Of a DNA stretch of 64,000 nt, positions 26,302-37,389 are shown in pieces. Every line of letters begins with the position of its first letter. Position 1 is the stretch's first letter. A program made the position numbers and the translations under genes. This DNA comes from Caprella mutica (lineage: Eukaryota > Arthropoda > Malacostraca > Amphipoda > Caprellidae): positions 27,013 through 91,012 of the forward strand of contig CANNZV010002609.1 of NCBI GenBank assembly GCA_947561585.1, read 5' to 3'. Under the pieces are notes generated by a model. The model was not told where the DNA came from and searched no databases. It was given only the letters and a program-made list of their open reading frames with translations.

Positions 26302-26957
26302 TTTAAACATTCATGAAAATTCAAGTTCATCTATCTGTGAATAGTGTAAACAACACTACCGAGCAGTCAAACTAGTTAACCAATAAAAACCCTTATCTTT
26401 TCTGTAAATGCATCGATAGCCGAAATATTTAATTATCATTAACCAATGCTTATCTACCACATCATCTCAAACTAAGTAAATCATATGAATATTACACACC
26501 TCACTCTAACTACCCTTTACCATAAGTAAAAGTAAAAGTTTCTACATCGTAAATTAATGTAAATATCATCTACAGGTAAAAGGAAAAGAACAGTATTTAC
26601 GAAGTGTAATGTTCAACAATAAAAATATTTACATAACGATCTATAGATTTACAAATTAATATAATATAATAATATACAATAGCTATGACTACTAAATGAG
26701 TTTATGAACTTTGGAAAGGATTAGCAGGTAGTTAGTAGGACTCATGCACGTAGAAAAGCTATTGAAATTAAAAGGTTGAAGTTGAAATTATAAAATTCTT
26801 GAAAATGTTGAATGATTTTGAGAAAATGAACTATTATTTTTTTAGGAAGCCATTAGATGATTTCTAACAACACAAAATACTATATGCAATTTCGTAGGTA
26901 GTGCCTATATAAAAATACAAAATAGGATTATTTTGAAATGTGAAAAGGCAGTAGATA
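26302..26957. other. AT-rich stretch, no gene seen
   Basis: No exon, RNA gene or mobile terminus was recognised between the hAT relic and the maT element. Confidence 0.5.
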
Positions 26958-26959
26958 TA

Positions 26960-28219
26960 CAGGGTGGGGCGTAAGTTTGGAAGCAAATGAAAGTGCATAT
27001 TATAATCCAACGAAAAATATATTTAATAATTTACAGTTATGTATTATTACATAAGGGTTTTAAGAATTCAAAAATCATAAATTTATTCAAAATGTCCCCC
27101 CTTGTTTTTAATAACAGCCTCAAATCTCCTCCGAACTCCTCCTACTGCGGCAAGCAACTGTTCTTGTGAAATTTCCTTCCAAGATCTCTAGAGCGAACGC
27201 TTTAAATCATCCACACTGCGATGGAATTTCCACAGGCCTTTGATTCAAGAATGGACCATACCAAAAAGTCCATAGGATAAACTTCTGGGGAGCAGGGAGG
27301 CCACATTTCTTTGGACCAAAACCGTGGAAGATGGTCATGGCACCAGTTTTGAGTGACATTTGCAGTATGTGAAGTCGCGCCGTCTTGCTGAAATGTCCAT
27401 AGAGTGTGATTACCGAAGTGATCCTTAGCTGACTCCAATATTGGCGTCAAAATATTCTCAATATAACATTTAGCATTGATTTTGGCGCCTTGTTCCACAA
27501 AAATTAAAGGAGATCTCCCAAGTTTCTGAAACGGTGGCCCAGACCATTACTGAAGCAGGTTTCATGGTTCTGTGGACAGTTTTTTGGTTGTATGGGATGT
27601 CTTTTGCACTTTTACCAATTATTCTGTCATTCCTCCGGTTGTGAGCCATTTCCACTGTGAAATTTTTTTCGTCAGACCAAACAATTTCACCAGCCGTGCC
27701 AGACTTCAATTCTCTCAGAAGTGCTTTACTTCTCTCCAATCTCTTTTTCTTTACAGCTTCTGACAGAGTCTGTCTCATTTGGAGGGTGAAAGAGGACATC
27801 TTTAGGTCTTCTTTGACAACTCTTCTCATTGTTCTGGGACTCACATTAGCTGTTTTGGCAAACAATCGTATTGACCTTTTCGGGTTCCTCCTGATCTTCT
27901 CTCGGGCACATTTTATCAGTTGTTTGGTGCGTTGTGAGCGTGGCCTACCACTTCTTGAACATCAGTCAAGTCCCCTCTCTCATTAAAACGCTTCACACAC
28001 TTCCAAACAGTCGATCTCGCTATTGAGAGAGTCTTTGAAATGACGGAATCTGACTTCCCGGCACGGTGTAGAGCAATAATGGCTTCTCTTTTGTCTGACA
28101 TTTTTGAATTGACTAAATTTTTGTAACTGTAGTTCAAACCCTATCACCTACTTAGGAACTTATTTTTAAGAATTATATTAATGTTTGAAAAATTGCTTCC
28201 AAACTTACGCCCCACCCTG
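26960..28219 (-). mobile_element. Tc1/mariner element, maT-like (DD37D)
   Basis: Perfect 27-bp terminal inverted repeats (cagggtggggcgtaagtttgg at 26960 and its complement ending at 28219) are flanked by TA on both sides (26958-26959, 28220-28221). The 1260-bp element carries one transposase gene on the minus strand. The second and third catalytic Asp are separated by 37 residues (QQD to PMD), the spacing of the maT group. Confidence 0.93.
27040..28137 (-). pseudogene. Frameshifted maT-type transposase
   Basis: The transposase would bind the element ends and carry out cut-and-paste transposition at TA sites in the nucleus. Reading from 28137 down, an N-terminal helix-turn-helix region (ALHRAGKSDSVISKTL, RSTVWKCVKRF) is followed by a frameshift near 27915-27950. 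The middle block has the first catalytic Asp in IVWSDEKNFTV. A second frameshift lies near 27480-27500. The next block has WTFQQDGATSHTA (second Asp) and YPMDFLVW (third Asp, 37 residues on). A third frameshift near 27235 shifts the final helix region (RSVDDLKRS) into another frame. All three catalytic Asp positions are kept, so decay is recent, but the product cannot be made. The start at 28137 is the first ATG; the second Met of the same frame, before SDKREAI, is an alternative. Confidence 0.88.
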
Positions 28220-28415
28220 TAATAACAAATTCATGATTTTTATTTCCTGTATGATTTTATTTAATAAATTTTGAAGATCAATTATGGTCACCCTTTGTTT
28301 TTTTAACAGAAAATATTTATCTAGAATCTCCACTTTTTATTGAACTAAATATTATATCAGCAATAAAGTAAAGATAAAAGGAAGAAAACACAATTTTCTC
28401 CTTTTCTAAATAATA

Positions 28416-28666
28416 CAGTAAAACTTCTGTGTTATGAAACACTTCAGAAATGAAGAACCTGAATTATGAAATGCACTTGAGTTATGAAGTATTTTTCTAT
28501 TTTTAAATTATAGAAAATGGTACAGGCCAAGAATTTCGTCATATTTATAGTTCAATGACCATAATTTTCCAAGATCTTATTATAGAAAACTATCTAGTAC
28601 ACCAGAGATATGAAGTGGCCTTGAGTTATGAAGCAACCAATACTTCAGAACTCAGGAGTTTCACTG
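28416..28666. mobile_element. TA-flanked MITE, pogo/Tigger-like ends
   Basis: The 251-bp element begins cagtaaaacttctg and ends with the near complement caggagtttcactg, with TA on both sides (28414-28415, 28667-28668). Repeated gttatgaa and acttcagaa motifs run inside. CAGT ends and TA duplications fit pogo/Tigger-type MITEs. Confidence 0.75.
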
Positions 28667-28669
28667 TAG

Positions 28670-28675
28670 TTTATT
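28670..28675 (-). promoter_or_regulatory. Candidate poly(A) signal of TTC33
   Basis: AATAAA on the minus strand lies about 350 nt beyond the TTC33 stop codon, just before the 28416-28666 MITE in the direction of transcription. It is one of few such hexamers here; use is not shown. Confidence 0.3.
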
Positions 28676-29027
28676 TCTGAATAGGTAGCTACAATTGATA
28701 CTTTCACGCTCATGCCATTGTAATTTTGGGACAAAAATCACAGATGTCTATAGTAGTCAAAAATTCACAAAACGGTGGCATGTGAAGATCCATCAATGGT
28801 AACTATATAGGAGGGGCATCTTTTGTGACAACTTTGAGTAAATACAAAACTGTTTAACAAACAAGCTATGATTGTATATTTCTTTCATCTTTCTACTATA
28901 AATAATAGTTCACTGTGGTTCACATTAGTGCCAATTCAACAACATGAAGGCTATAGCAGTCTGCGACCACAAAAGAGTTAATAAAATCATTCAATAAATA
29001 TTATAATTATTCAACTACCACTTATTC

Positions 29028-32000
29028 TCAGCTGTCAGGCAGCTTAGGTCTCATACAAACCATATTAGATAGATCTACACTGGAGGGAACTTTAGGGACA
29101 TCATCTTTCGAAGCTCCTGACTTATTGGAACTACAACATGAAATGAACTTCACTTTATCTGACACGGAGCTACGTTTGTACGAGCTAAATTTGCTTTTCG
29201 AAGAGACTTTAGATTCTTCTAAGAGTTTTTTAAAGGCTTCAGGATTCTCTTTCAGATCTACTATTTGCAATGATTCTCTGGATTCTTCATCACTAAGTCT
29301 TCCCTTGTCATCTGTTTCAATTTTTTTGACATCTATTTCTCTCTGGAGATTTCTATAAGAGTGCAACAGTTGTGCGGCCCACTGGAAAAATATAGAAATA
29401 ATGGATAAAAATTTACAATGAAATAGAGAAATAGAATACAATGATAATGATATTTATGACAAGTGAAATAAATCAGGTATTACCCAGTAGCCATATCATT
29501 CAAAGCCAATTTACAAAGCTACATAACTATATTTACTATTAGAAAAAACTTCTAATAAAAAGGCAATGATGTCCATTTGTTGGAAAGAATAATAATTCAA
29601 TATAAATAACTTGGCTATCTATATTTTTAGCTGATTTTGACAGGAATTCAAATGATCATTTATAAAAATATCTGTTGACAGTCATCTCATTCCATATTAA
29701 TAAGATTATTCTATTGTATCAGTAGTTACCTTTAAAGAAATTGAGGTAATGTTTGCGTAGAGCTTTGGGTTATTTATTTACCTTGAGGTCACGTTCCCTC
29801 AGTTCTGAGTAATTTATTTACCTTGAGGTCACGTTCCCTCAGTTCTGAGTAATTTATTTACCTTGAGGTCACGTTCCTTCAACTCTGGGTTATTTATTTA
29901 CCTTGAGGTCACGTTCCTTCAACTCTGGGTTATTTATTTACCTTGAGGTCACGTTCCCTCAACTCTGGGTTATTTATTTACCTTGAGGTCACGTTCCCTC
30001 AACTCTAGGTTATTTATTTACCTTGAGGTCACGTTCCCTCAACTCTGGGTTATTTATTTACCTTGAGGTCACGTTCCTTCAACTCTGGGTTATTTATTTA
30101 CCTTGAGGTCACGTTCCCTCAACTCTGGGTTATTTATTTACCTTGAGGTCACGTTCCTTCAACTCTGTGTTATTTATTTACCTTGAGGTCACGTTCCCTC
30201 AGTTCTAAGTTATTTATTTACCTTGAGGTCACGTTCCCTCAGTTCTAAGTTATTTATTTACCTTGAGGTCACGTTCCCTCAGTTCTAAGTTATTTATTTA
30301 CCTTGAGGTCACGTTCCCTCAGTTCTAAGTTATTTATTTACCTTGAGGTCACGTTCCCTCAACTCTGGGTTATTTATTTACCTTGAGGTCACGTTCCCTC
30401 AGTTCTAAGTTATTTATTTACCTTGAGGTCACGTTCCCTCAGTTCTAAGTTATTTATTTACCTTGAGGTCACGTTCCCTCAGTTCTAAGTTATTTATTTA
30501 CCTTGAGGTCACGTTCCCTCAGTTCTAAGTTATTTATTTACCTTGAGGTCACGTTCCCTCAACTCTGGGTTATTTATTTACCTTGAGGTCACGTTCCCTC
30601 AGTTCTGAGTAATTTATTTACCTTGAGGTCACGTTCCTTCAACTCTGGGTTATTTATTTACCTTGAGGTCACGTTCCCTCAGTTCTAAGTTATTTATTTA
30701 CCTTGAGGTCACGTTCCCTCAGTTCTAAGTTATTTATTTACCTTGAGGTCACGTTCCATCAACTCTGGGTTATTTATTTACCTTGAGGTCATGCTCTCTC
30801 AGCTCTGGGTTATCCGGGTTGAGTCTCAGACACACACTGAAGGTTATAACTGCTTTGTGTAGTTCACCAATACCTGCAGGATATAAAATCTGGATCAGAA
30901 AAATAATGAATAACTTTTCAAGGAGAAAGTAAATAATTATGATTAAGAGAAGAAATGATTACAGAGAAGTTCAGTTTACAAGGTTTTCAATGTAGCTATA
31001 TTGATAAAATGCATCCTTTGAGGGATAATTTACCGAATTTTAGTAGTGGTATAAAGTCTGCTTCAGAACCAAAGACCATATTGCTGACGTCAAAAGCAAA
31101 CCATGTACAAGGAAATGAAAGAAGCAGTCAGCAAGGAAAGTGGCTTCATGAACAAAGTTAGTGACTCTGAAAGGGACAAGTACCAGTTGCTGCACTAACG
31201 GATGGAAGAGGAAAAGAGGAAGTGATAGTAAATGAAGAATACAACCCTACCTAACACAAAAAATATAAGACCTCGTAGACGATTCCAGGACAATAACCCC
31301 CCGTGCAAAAAAAAAATGCCGGTTAAAAAAAAACCGTGCAAAATACCCCCCGAAAAAAAAAAAAAAAAAAAAACGGACAAATACTCCCCGGACAAAAAAA
31401 AAACAAGCAAAAAACCCCCGGGTCTCTATAAATAGCACAATTCATTTTTATGAATTATGGCAAGCCCCCCAAAACCCCCAATCGGACCGCTAACCTAACC
31501 TTAGGTGCACTATATCTCTTCATATTTATAGCATATAGTAATTTTATTAATAAAAAATTAATGAAAATTAATTTTGCTATTTATATCGACTGGGTTCTTG
31601 TCCGGGGGGGTTTATTGTACGGGTTTTTTTTTTGCACGGGGGTTATTGTCCTGTCACCCTCGTAGACAGCATAATTCTAGCACAATCCTCTAAAACTGCA
31701 AGTAGCGTTTAAAAAAATGATAAACTTGGAAGAAATGAAAAAAGGCAATTCATAATCCAAATTACAACAGTTAGGGGCCCATGGATTGCCACCCCTTCTC
31801 TTCCCATTCACCACAGACAGGCAAGCTAATATATAATAATACCTAGACAACAGAATATAACAAGTTTGAAATAGTTTGCCATATTTACAATTAAGTAACT
31901 ATATATTGCAGTAAAATAATTTACTAAATAAATAACTAAAAACAAAAGTAAAATGTTAAGAAGAGACGTATCTTATCAATTGAAACAGTTACAATAATTT

Positions 32001-35000
32001 GAATTTCTTGATCTAGTTAGCTATAAGAATCTAATGATCTAAATGGTAGCTAGTTAGAAATCATATGAAAGTATTTTAATGCTTAAATAGTAGCTAAGAG
32101 TAGGAATGCTTCGATTGTGAAATTGATCATAACCTATCTATAGCTTTAGGTAGCTACCCATGAGTGCACGTCCTAGAGTCTGGTGTCCACACCACCACAA
32201 TGGGGCCAGAGATACACACTCTTGAGCTGACTTGATACTTGGCACATACTCTCCAACCTGGAGAAAAAAGAAAAGAAAAATAATCAAACAGTTAAAGAAC
32301 ATTTTAGTTGACTTTGAGGATGATCAATAAAAAATGAAAATGTCAAGAGATTACAATTTAAGAAGGTAAAATGTAGATTGAACTAAATATTCTCCTTAAA
32401 CAAAATGATAAACTTTTTAAAACAAAAGAACATTGCTGAAATTGAAATTTAAAGATGCTTAGCAATTTATTAAAAGTATTGATAAATACTGAATAGAAGT
32501 GTTTTATGATGACTATCCTAAAGTATTGTGAGTGATGGAAGTAACCTGCATGTATGCCTGAGCAATCATCTCGTGCAGAGTGTGGTCTGTGGGCACGTAG
32601 GAGAGAGCAGCTTGCCACTTCTTAATGGCAGACCACCATTTGTTAGCTAGTGGAGAGATAATGCAGTTAGATAAAATGTGATAATATACAGCTGGCTGAG
32701 TAGACTGTAGCTATGATAATCTAATTAGAAAATATAATAAGAACTATTTACAAGAGGAGTAAATACCTATTCTATAGAGTGTGATCTGTTGAAATAAATG
32801 AGAACTATTTAGGATATCCTCTAACTAGTCTGCAGAATATGGGAAATATTTGGGATATTCTCTCCAAACAATTTTGAATTAATTCCTATATTTACATTAA
32901 TTTTGCTATAAACACTTCTGAATTAATCCCTATATTGACATTAATTTTGCTACAAACAGAATAAGAGATCTCTACAAACACTTTACCAGTTTCTGCAAAC
33001 TGGTCCTCTACAAAAAATTTGGAATCAATTCCTCTATTCTATTAATAATGCAGTGAATACTTGGGAGTGAATTATTCTATTTTATTACAAGGAATTTTCT
33101 AGGAGCAGAAGAAATGTTTTTTATAACACTTCACATTATCACATTCACATGAACAATGGTAAGACAAACGGGCACATATCGAATAATTTCAATTAGCTAA
33201 ATAGAATAAATTTTTGATATTCAAAAAGTAGTACTGAGTAATGATCTTATTTGGAAATAGCATAGAAACAGTAGCAAAGAGTCTAGACTTAGTTGGAGAT
33301 AATGAGAATCAGATTCTTCTTTTCAGGCTTCAGCTACAAACCTTCAGCTAAGATCACTCCTTCTTTCTTCAGCCTTTCAGCTTTAGCAGGACCATCTTCA
33401 AGAACCAAAACCTGCAAAAAAGAGAAGTTAAGTCGAGTTAAAAACCAAGTTTAACTGAAGTTTGATGTTAAAAATACATTCAGAAATAATGATAATAAAA
33501 TAGAGAACAAAATAATCAAATCATTACCTATATCTATCATCAAAGTATTATTATATGAAGTACGTAGGTTACCATGTTTTTAAGTTTGCCAGTCTGTATT
33601 TTGTGGTGAATTCCAGAGGCACGTGGAATTTAAAATAATATTCTGGCAAAGTCGGTGGATATTTAGCTATTTACTACTATGCTACCATTAAATTTCGGTG
33701 GGAAAATGGATAAAATGTTGGTGGATCAGCCAAATTACTGGAAATTTATGGTGGATTTTTTCAGCTTTTTTAAGAAGTCAGTGGAATTTTGTACACCAAA
33801 TACAGGCTGAAAAGTGTGGCAGGAAAGTCGCCAGTTTAGTGAGAAAACGAATCCAGGTCGCCACATTTAAGATACTTTAAAGAAGAAATTTTGGCTTCCT
33901 AGTGAAGAATTTACACTTGGAAACATCCTTATACTTCATGCCTGATGCATGTGTATCTCTCGAAACTATTTTAAGAGTGATGTACTTGCTATTTACCGGT
34001 TTTCCAACTTACTTAACCTCTCAAAAGTCGCCAATATAATGGCGACTTTGTCCATACTTTAAAATATGGGTAGGTTACCAGTCTGCAGAAGCAGAATATG
34101 GAACATTTTTCCAAGACTTTCTGCAGGAGTTTATGATTGAATTTTAGAAACTGGAGATCTCTGAGGGAGATATTGTAATAATTCCTATGTTACCATTAAT
34201 TTAGCTGCAGGAGATTCTGAATCTGCTGCTGAGAGTCAGAGTCTCAGAGAGAAGCTCTCTCTCAAATTAAATTCTCTGCGGGAGAAGAGACACATTCTGC
34301 AGACTGGGTAGGTCCAGTCTCCAGAAACTGGCCATGTTTCAGAGGCTGGATAATTGTAAGCCAATTTTCGAGCCAAAATTCTGAGCCAAGCCAATTTGGC
34401 TCATTTTTTGAAGATTTCAAGTCAAAATTAACATGGAAACATAGGAATTAATTCAAAATTTAAAGCCAATCAGACATATCTGAGTTTTGACCTTTTGAAA
34501 TCTAAGCCAATTAATTGGCTTTAACAGACATACTCTGTAACATGGGAAACTGGTAAACTGTTCTCCAAGAAATCCTCTATTTTGGCTTCTGTTCTCAGTA
34601 AAATACATGTAAACATAGGAGAAAATTAAGGGGATCATCCTCGAAGAAATCTCAAAATTTTATCTTTTTTTTTTATTGTGTAAATAGTTGCTTTTTAACC
34701 TTCTAATAGTGTGTGCAAAATATCAGAGCTCTCATGTTACTCTAATAACCCCCTGGGGAGAGGGAGAAAGGGGACCGGGGGATAGGGAGTCAATATGTAG
34801 CTACTTACTCTAAAAAGTAAAAACCAACTCTCGTAATAATTAATTATCTCGCTATATCTGGTGAGTGCCTGACAATACCCCCACCCGCAAGTGGATAATA
34901 TTGGGCTTGCTTGCCCGAGGGGATTCAGTGCCAGAAAAAAAAAATTGTTCGACTTTTATTACCTGTTCTGAAAACCTATAAATTACTGTATTGAACATTC

Positions 35001-36030
35001 AAAATCTCCGTCACTTTTGAAGATACGGCATTGCGGTTTTTTGCATTCGAAGCGCAAGAAAATGCTCTACAATAATTGTTGAACAAAATTTCTTATCTTG
35101 GACTTAGACATTTATAGTATTTGTTTTTTTCCGGAAATTGTCAAATTGTGAAATAAATTTTTTTTTTGGAAAAATTCAAAAAATTTAACAATAAATATGA
35201 AATCAAACTTTTTGGTATACAGTTATTGTAGAGCATTATCTTGCGCTTCAAATGCAAAAAACCGCAATGCCGTATCTTCAAAATTGACAGAGATTTTGAA
35301 AATTTAAATTTTTCATTTTTTTTCCGTTTTCTTTGAATAAATCGTTTTCTATGCGTCAAATCGAAAAAAAATTATAAACAAAAAGGGCTTAGAATTAAAT
35401 TATCTATATTGATACCAAGTTTCATAATCATAGCTTCAATAATAAAAATGTTTTAAATTTCGGCAGACGGTCCCCTTAAGGATTGTTCACACAGAAAATA
35501 TTAAAAATGTCCCATATTTGATAGATAATAAAATCAGATTGTCAGACTATAATCTATTTATATTGAAACAGGAATTACAGGATAAACCATTGCATTAAAC
35601 ACATTTACAGGGGTTAAAAACAAAACTGAAAAAAAAACCTAGTAGTAGCATTCTAATTCTATTACAGATTACCTACCTCTCCTAAATGTCCCAATCTGCA
35701 ATATAAAATCCATTTTATTATTTTGATACTTTCTTTGGAAACAATCCTGAATTTTCACAGATTCTCATAGGAAGTATTTTACCGAGTACAAAAGCAAAAA
35801 ACCAATAATTAGATATTTTACTGCACTCTTCCATCTGGCATCTGGTAAATAATGTCAAATTTCAGACAATCACTCACCTTTCTTCTTTTGATTGGATCAA
35901 GCCAATCCATATCAATGCTCTCATTCACCTCATCTTCTCTTATTTGATTGTCAGTAGAAAATACTGATGATGAACTGTCTTTAGATAAAGACTCGTGCTT
36001 CCTCTTCCAATTGAATTTGTGCATTTTCAT
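29028..36030 (-). CDS. TTC33: TTC33 homologue, tetratricopeptide repeat protein 33 (6 exons)
   Basis: Six exons join in frame into 289 codons: 36030-35878, 33411-33342, 32646-32546, 32257-32158, 30873-30782 and 29381-29028 (stop TGA). All introns are GT-AG. The N-terminus has FNWKRK and WLDPIKRRK, and exon 2 has KKEGVILAE, all matching vertebrate TTC33. Residues about 65-175 form three TPR-type repeats: AIKKWQAALSYVP, then the exon 4 repeat ending in HQTLGRALMG, then the repeat ending LNPDNPELREHDLK. The C-terminal ~115 residues are Ser/Lys-rich and look disordered, as in the family. The human protein is about 262 residues, so the length is close. Joining exon 1 straight to exon 2 aligns without gaps to the family. 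Its cellular role is poorly known; TPRs bind protein partners. Exon 5 is followed directly by a 40-bp minisatellite that repeats its donor site. Intron 1 holds a TTAA-type MITE, and intron 4 a MITE built from C/A motifs. Confidence 0.92.
29762..30815 (-). repeat. 40-bp minisatellite made of exon 5 end plus 5' splice site
   Basis: The unit is exactly 40 bp and occurs in perfect register: ccttgaggtc (plus strand) recurs every 40 bases from 29781 to 30781, 26 times. The last occurrence is the real end of TTC33 exon 5. On the minus strand each unit reads as about 33 nt like the exon end (coding DNPELREHDLK in the exon, NNPELRERDLK or a close variant in the array) followed by the donor AAG|gtaaat. 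The array fills most of the 1400-bp intron 5. The ~26 bases around the splice site are the same in every copy; variation is confined to positions such as ggaa/agaa and cccaga/cttaga. Confidence 0.97.
31286..31653. mobile_element. MITE with TIRs built of cccccgtgcaaaa motifs
   Basis: The left end caggacaataacccc (31286) and the right end, its complement (to 31653), are terminal inverted repeats of about 28 bp. They continue inward as a series of related motifs: ccccc(c)g, then g-g/a-c-a or tgc, then A runs; inverse on the right. A direct repeat cctcgtagac lies at 31271-31280 and 31658-31667, 4-5 bases outside each end. It lies in intron 4 of TTC33. The four plus or minus frames here are translated homopolymer and are not genes. 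Confidence 0.65.
32875..32960. repeat. 44-bp direct duplication
   Basis: Two copies of a 44-bp unit (tgaattaatycctatatt ... ttttgctayaaacac) lie in tandem in TTC33 intron 2. A diverged piece recurs near 34170-34195 in intron 1. Confidence 0.75.
34630..35475. mobile_element. TTAA-flanked MITE with 78-bp internal hairpin arms
   Basis: The element starts ggggatc and ends ggtcccc, with TTAA on both sides (34626-34629 and 35476-35479), the target of piggyBac-type elements. Inside, 35000-35077 and 35221-35298 are inverse complements at about 74 of 78 positions (core gatacggcattgcgg). It lies in TTC33 intron 1. A matching left end occurs at 24677. No transposase is present. Confidence 0.7.
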
Positions 36031-36122
36031 TAACTTTATCTACTACACAGACTGAAAAAAAGTAGGTAGGACTAATTAAAGTGCGGAAAAAACGTGAGCG
36101 TGATCGACCTGAGCGTAATTAC

Positions 36123-36360
36123 TGTTACCTTTTCACTAACTAGGGTGCCGCACGTTTTTTATCACGCTAGCACATAATTCTATCCAATAATAAATTACAC
36201 AATTGATATGGTCACGCTAATCTATGATTTTTGTTATCTTTTCACTAAGAAGAGTGCCACACTATTCTATCTCTCCAACACATAATCCATTCAAAATTAA
36301 ATTATACAATTGATATTGTCAAACATATTTATAATTTGTGATATTTTAACTAAATACCTA
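36123..36360. repeat. Diverged ~108-bp tandem duplication upstream of TTC33
   Basis: The segment from tgttaccttttcacta is repeated about 108 bp on as tgttatcttttcacta, with a third partial copy starting near 36338. The segments share gggtgccgcac/agagtgccacac and acacaattgatatkgtca. It lies just upstream of the TTC33 start on the minus strand and could overlap its promoter. Confidence 0.7.
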
Positions 36361-36419
36361 TTTTCCACATTTAAGACAGTTGCCTGAGCGTGCACGCCAA
36401 AAAAATTCATTTTTCGCGT

Positions 36420-37385
36420 TTTAAAGGCCTTGTTACACGATGCGAGTTACTGTCATGACATTGTACAGCAACTGTCCCACTGTACTCGCATGCGATCGAG
36501 TAGCTCGACTCGCCTCACCCGGTCACACAAGTGCGAGCTGCTGGCTTGTAAATAGACAGTTACTGAACCTACACTCGCATTGTGTATTATAATATTCATT
36601 TAATAAATAAATAACTTTTTTATTAATTAATATTTTTATTAATTTTACTAACAATGTATTAATTTAATTATCATTTTCATTAAATTAATTAACATTTCAT
36701 TAATTTAATTAACATTTTATTAATTTAATTAACATTTTATTAATTTAATTAACATTTATTTAATTAGATTAATATTATAGGATATTAAATTTTTTTAATT
36801 CATAATATTTAATATAGCAATTTCAAACATATATAAGATATACATGCTTTATTAACCATCAAATAAAACCCCAAACAATATGAAGCCGATTCAAACGAAA
36901 ATATGACAAATCGGCTACCTAATTGAATACAAAATTATTCAGGTTTAGAATAGAATAAACCTAGGTATATCTACATTGCATGACATACATGTACGAGTTA
37001 CTGTTCGGTGCAAATTGACATCCGAGTTTCGTAGGCCAGTGGCTGACTCGCCCATGAGTGGCGAGTACAAACGAATTTTTTTGTTAATATACCTTGGTCG
37101 CGAGTGTACGTACTGAAAGGTTGAAGATTTTCTGGTTCCATGTAACTGAATATAAAAGTAAGTAAATCCTTATTACACATTAAAAATTAACTTATAAAAC
37201 TTTTTCCTTCAAAACAGATCATTATTAATTTTGCAAGTGTTATTTTTGTCTTTGATAAAAATTGTTTTTTTCGATGTTCTATTTCAATTTTTTAACTAGG
37301 TACTCGTCATATTGAACTGCATCGTAATAACGATGTAAATAATCAAAAGAGAAATGATAACTATTAAAGCATTTTTCTTTATTGC
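36420..37385. other. Unresolved repeat-like region; short AT tandem repeat
   Basis: The start (aaaggccttgttacacgatg at 36421) looks like the terminus of a DNA element, with repeated cgagttactgt blocks, but its partner end was not found. A 20-bp AT unit (taatttaattaacatttta) repeats about five times at 36644-36768. No host gene is seen. Confidence 0.45.
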
Positions 37386-37389
37386 AGGC

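Noticed and set aside
30955..31161. 68-codon plus-strand frame in a TTC33 intron, with a faint resemblance to retrotransposon polyprotein.
   Set aside because: The similarity is too weak. It also resembles 7200-7310, so it is treated as an old dispersed repeat.
31195..31438. Lys-rich and Phe-rich open frames.
   Set aside because: They are translated A and T runs within a MITE.
35679..35697. Candidate 19-nt micro-exon in TTC33 between exons 1 and 2, with good ag and gt borders.
   Set aside because: Including it breaks the frame. Joining exon 1 (35878) directly to 33411 keeps the frame and aligns without gaps to the TTC33 family.
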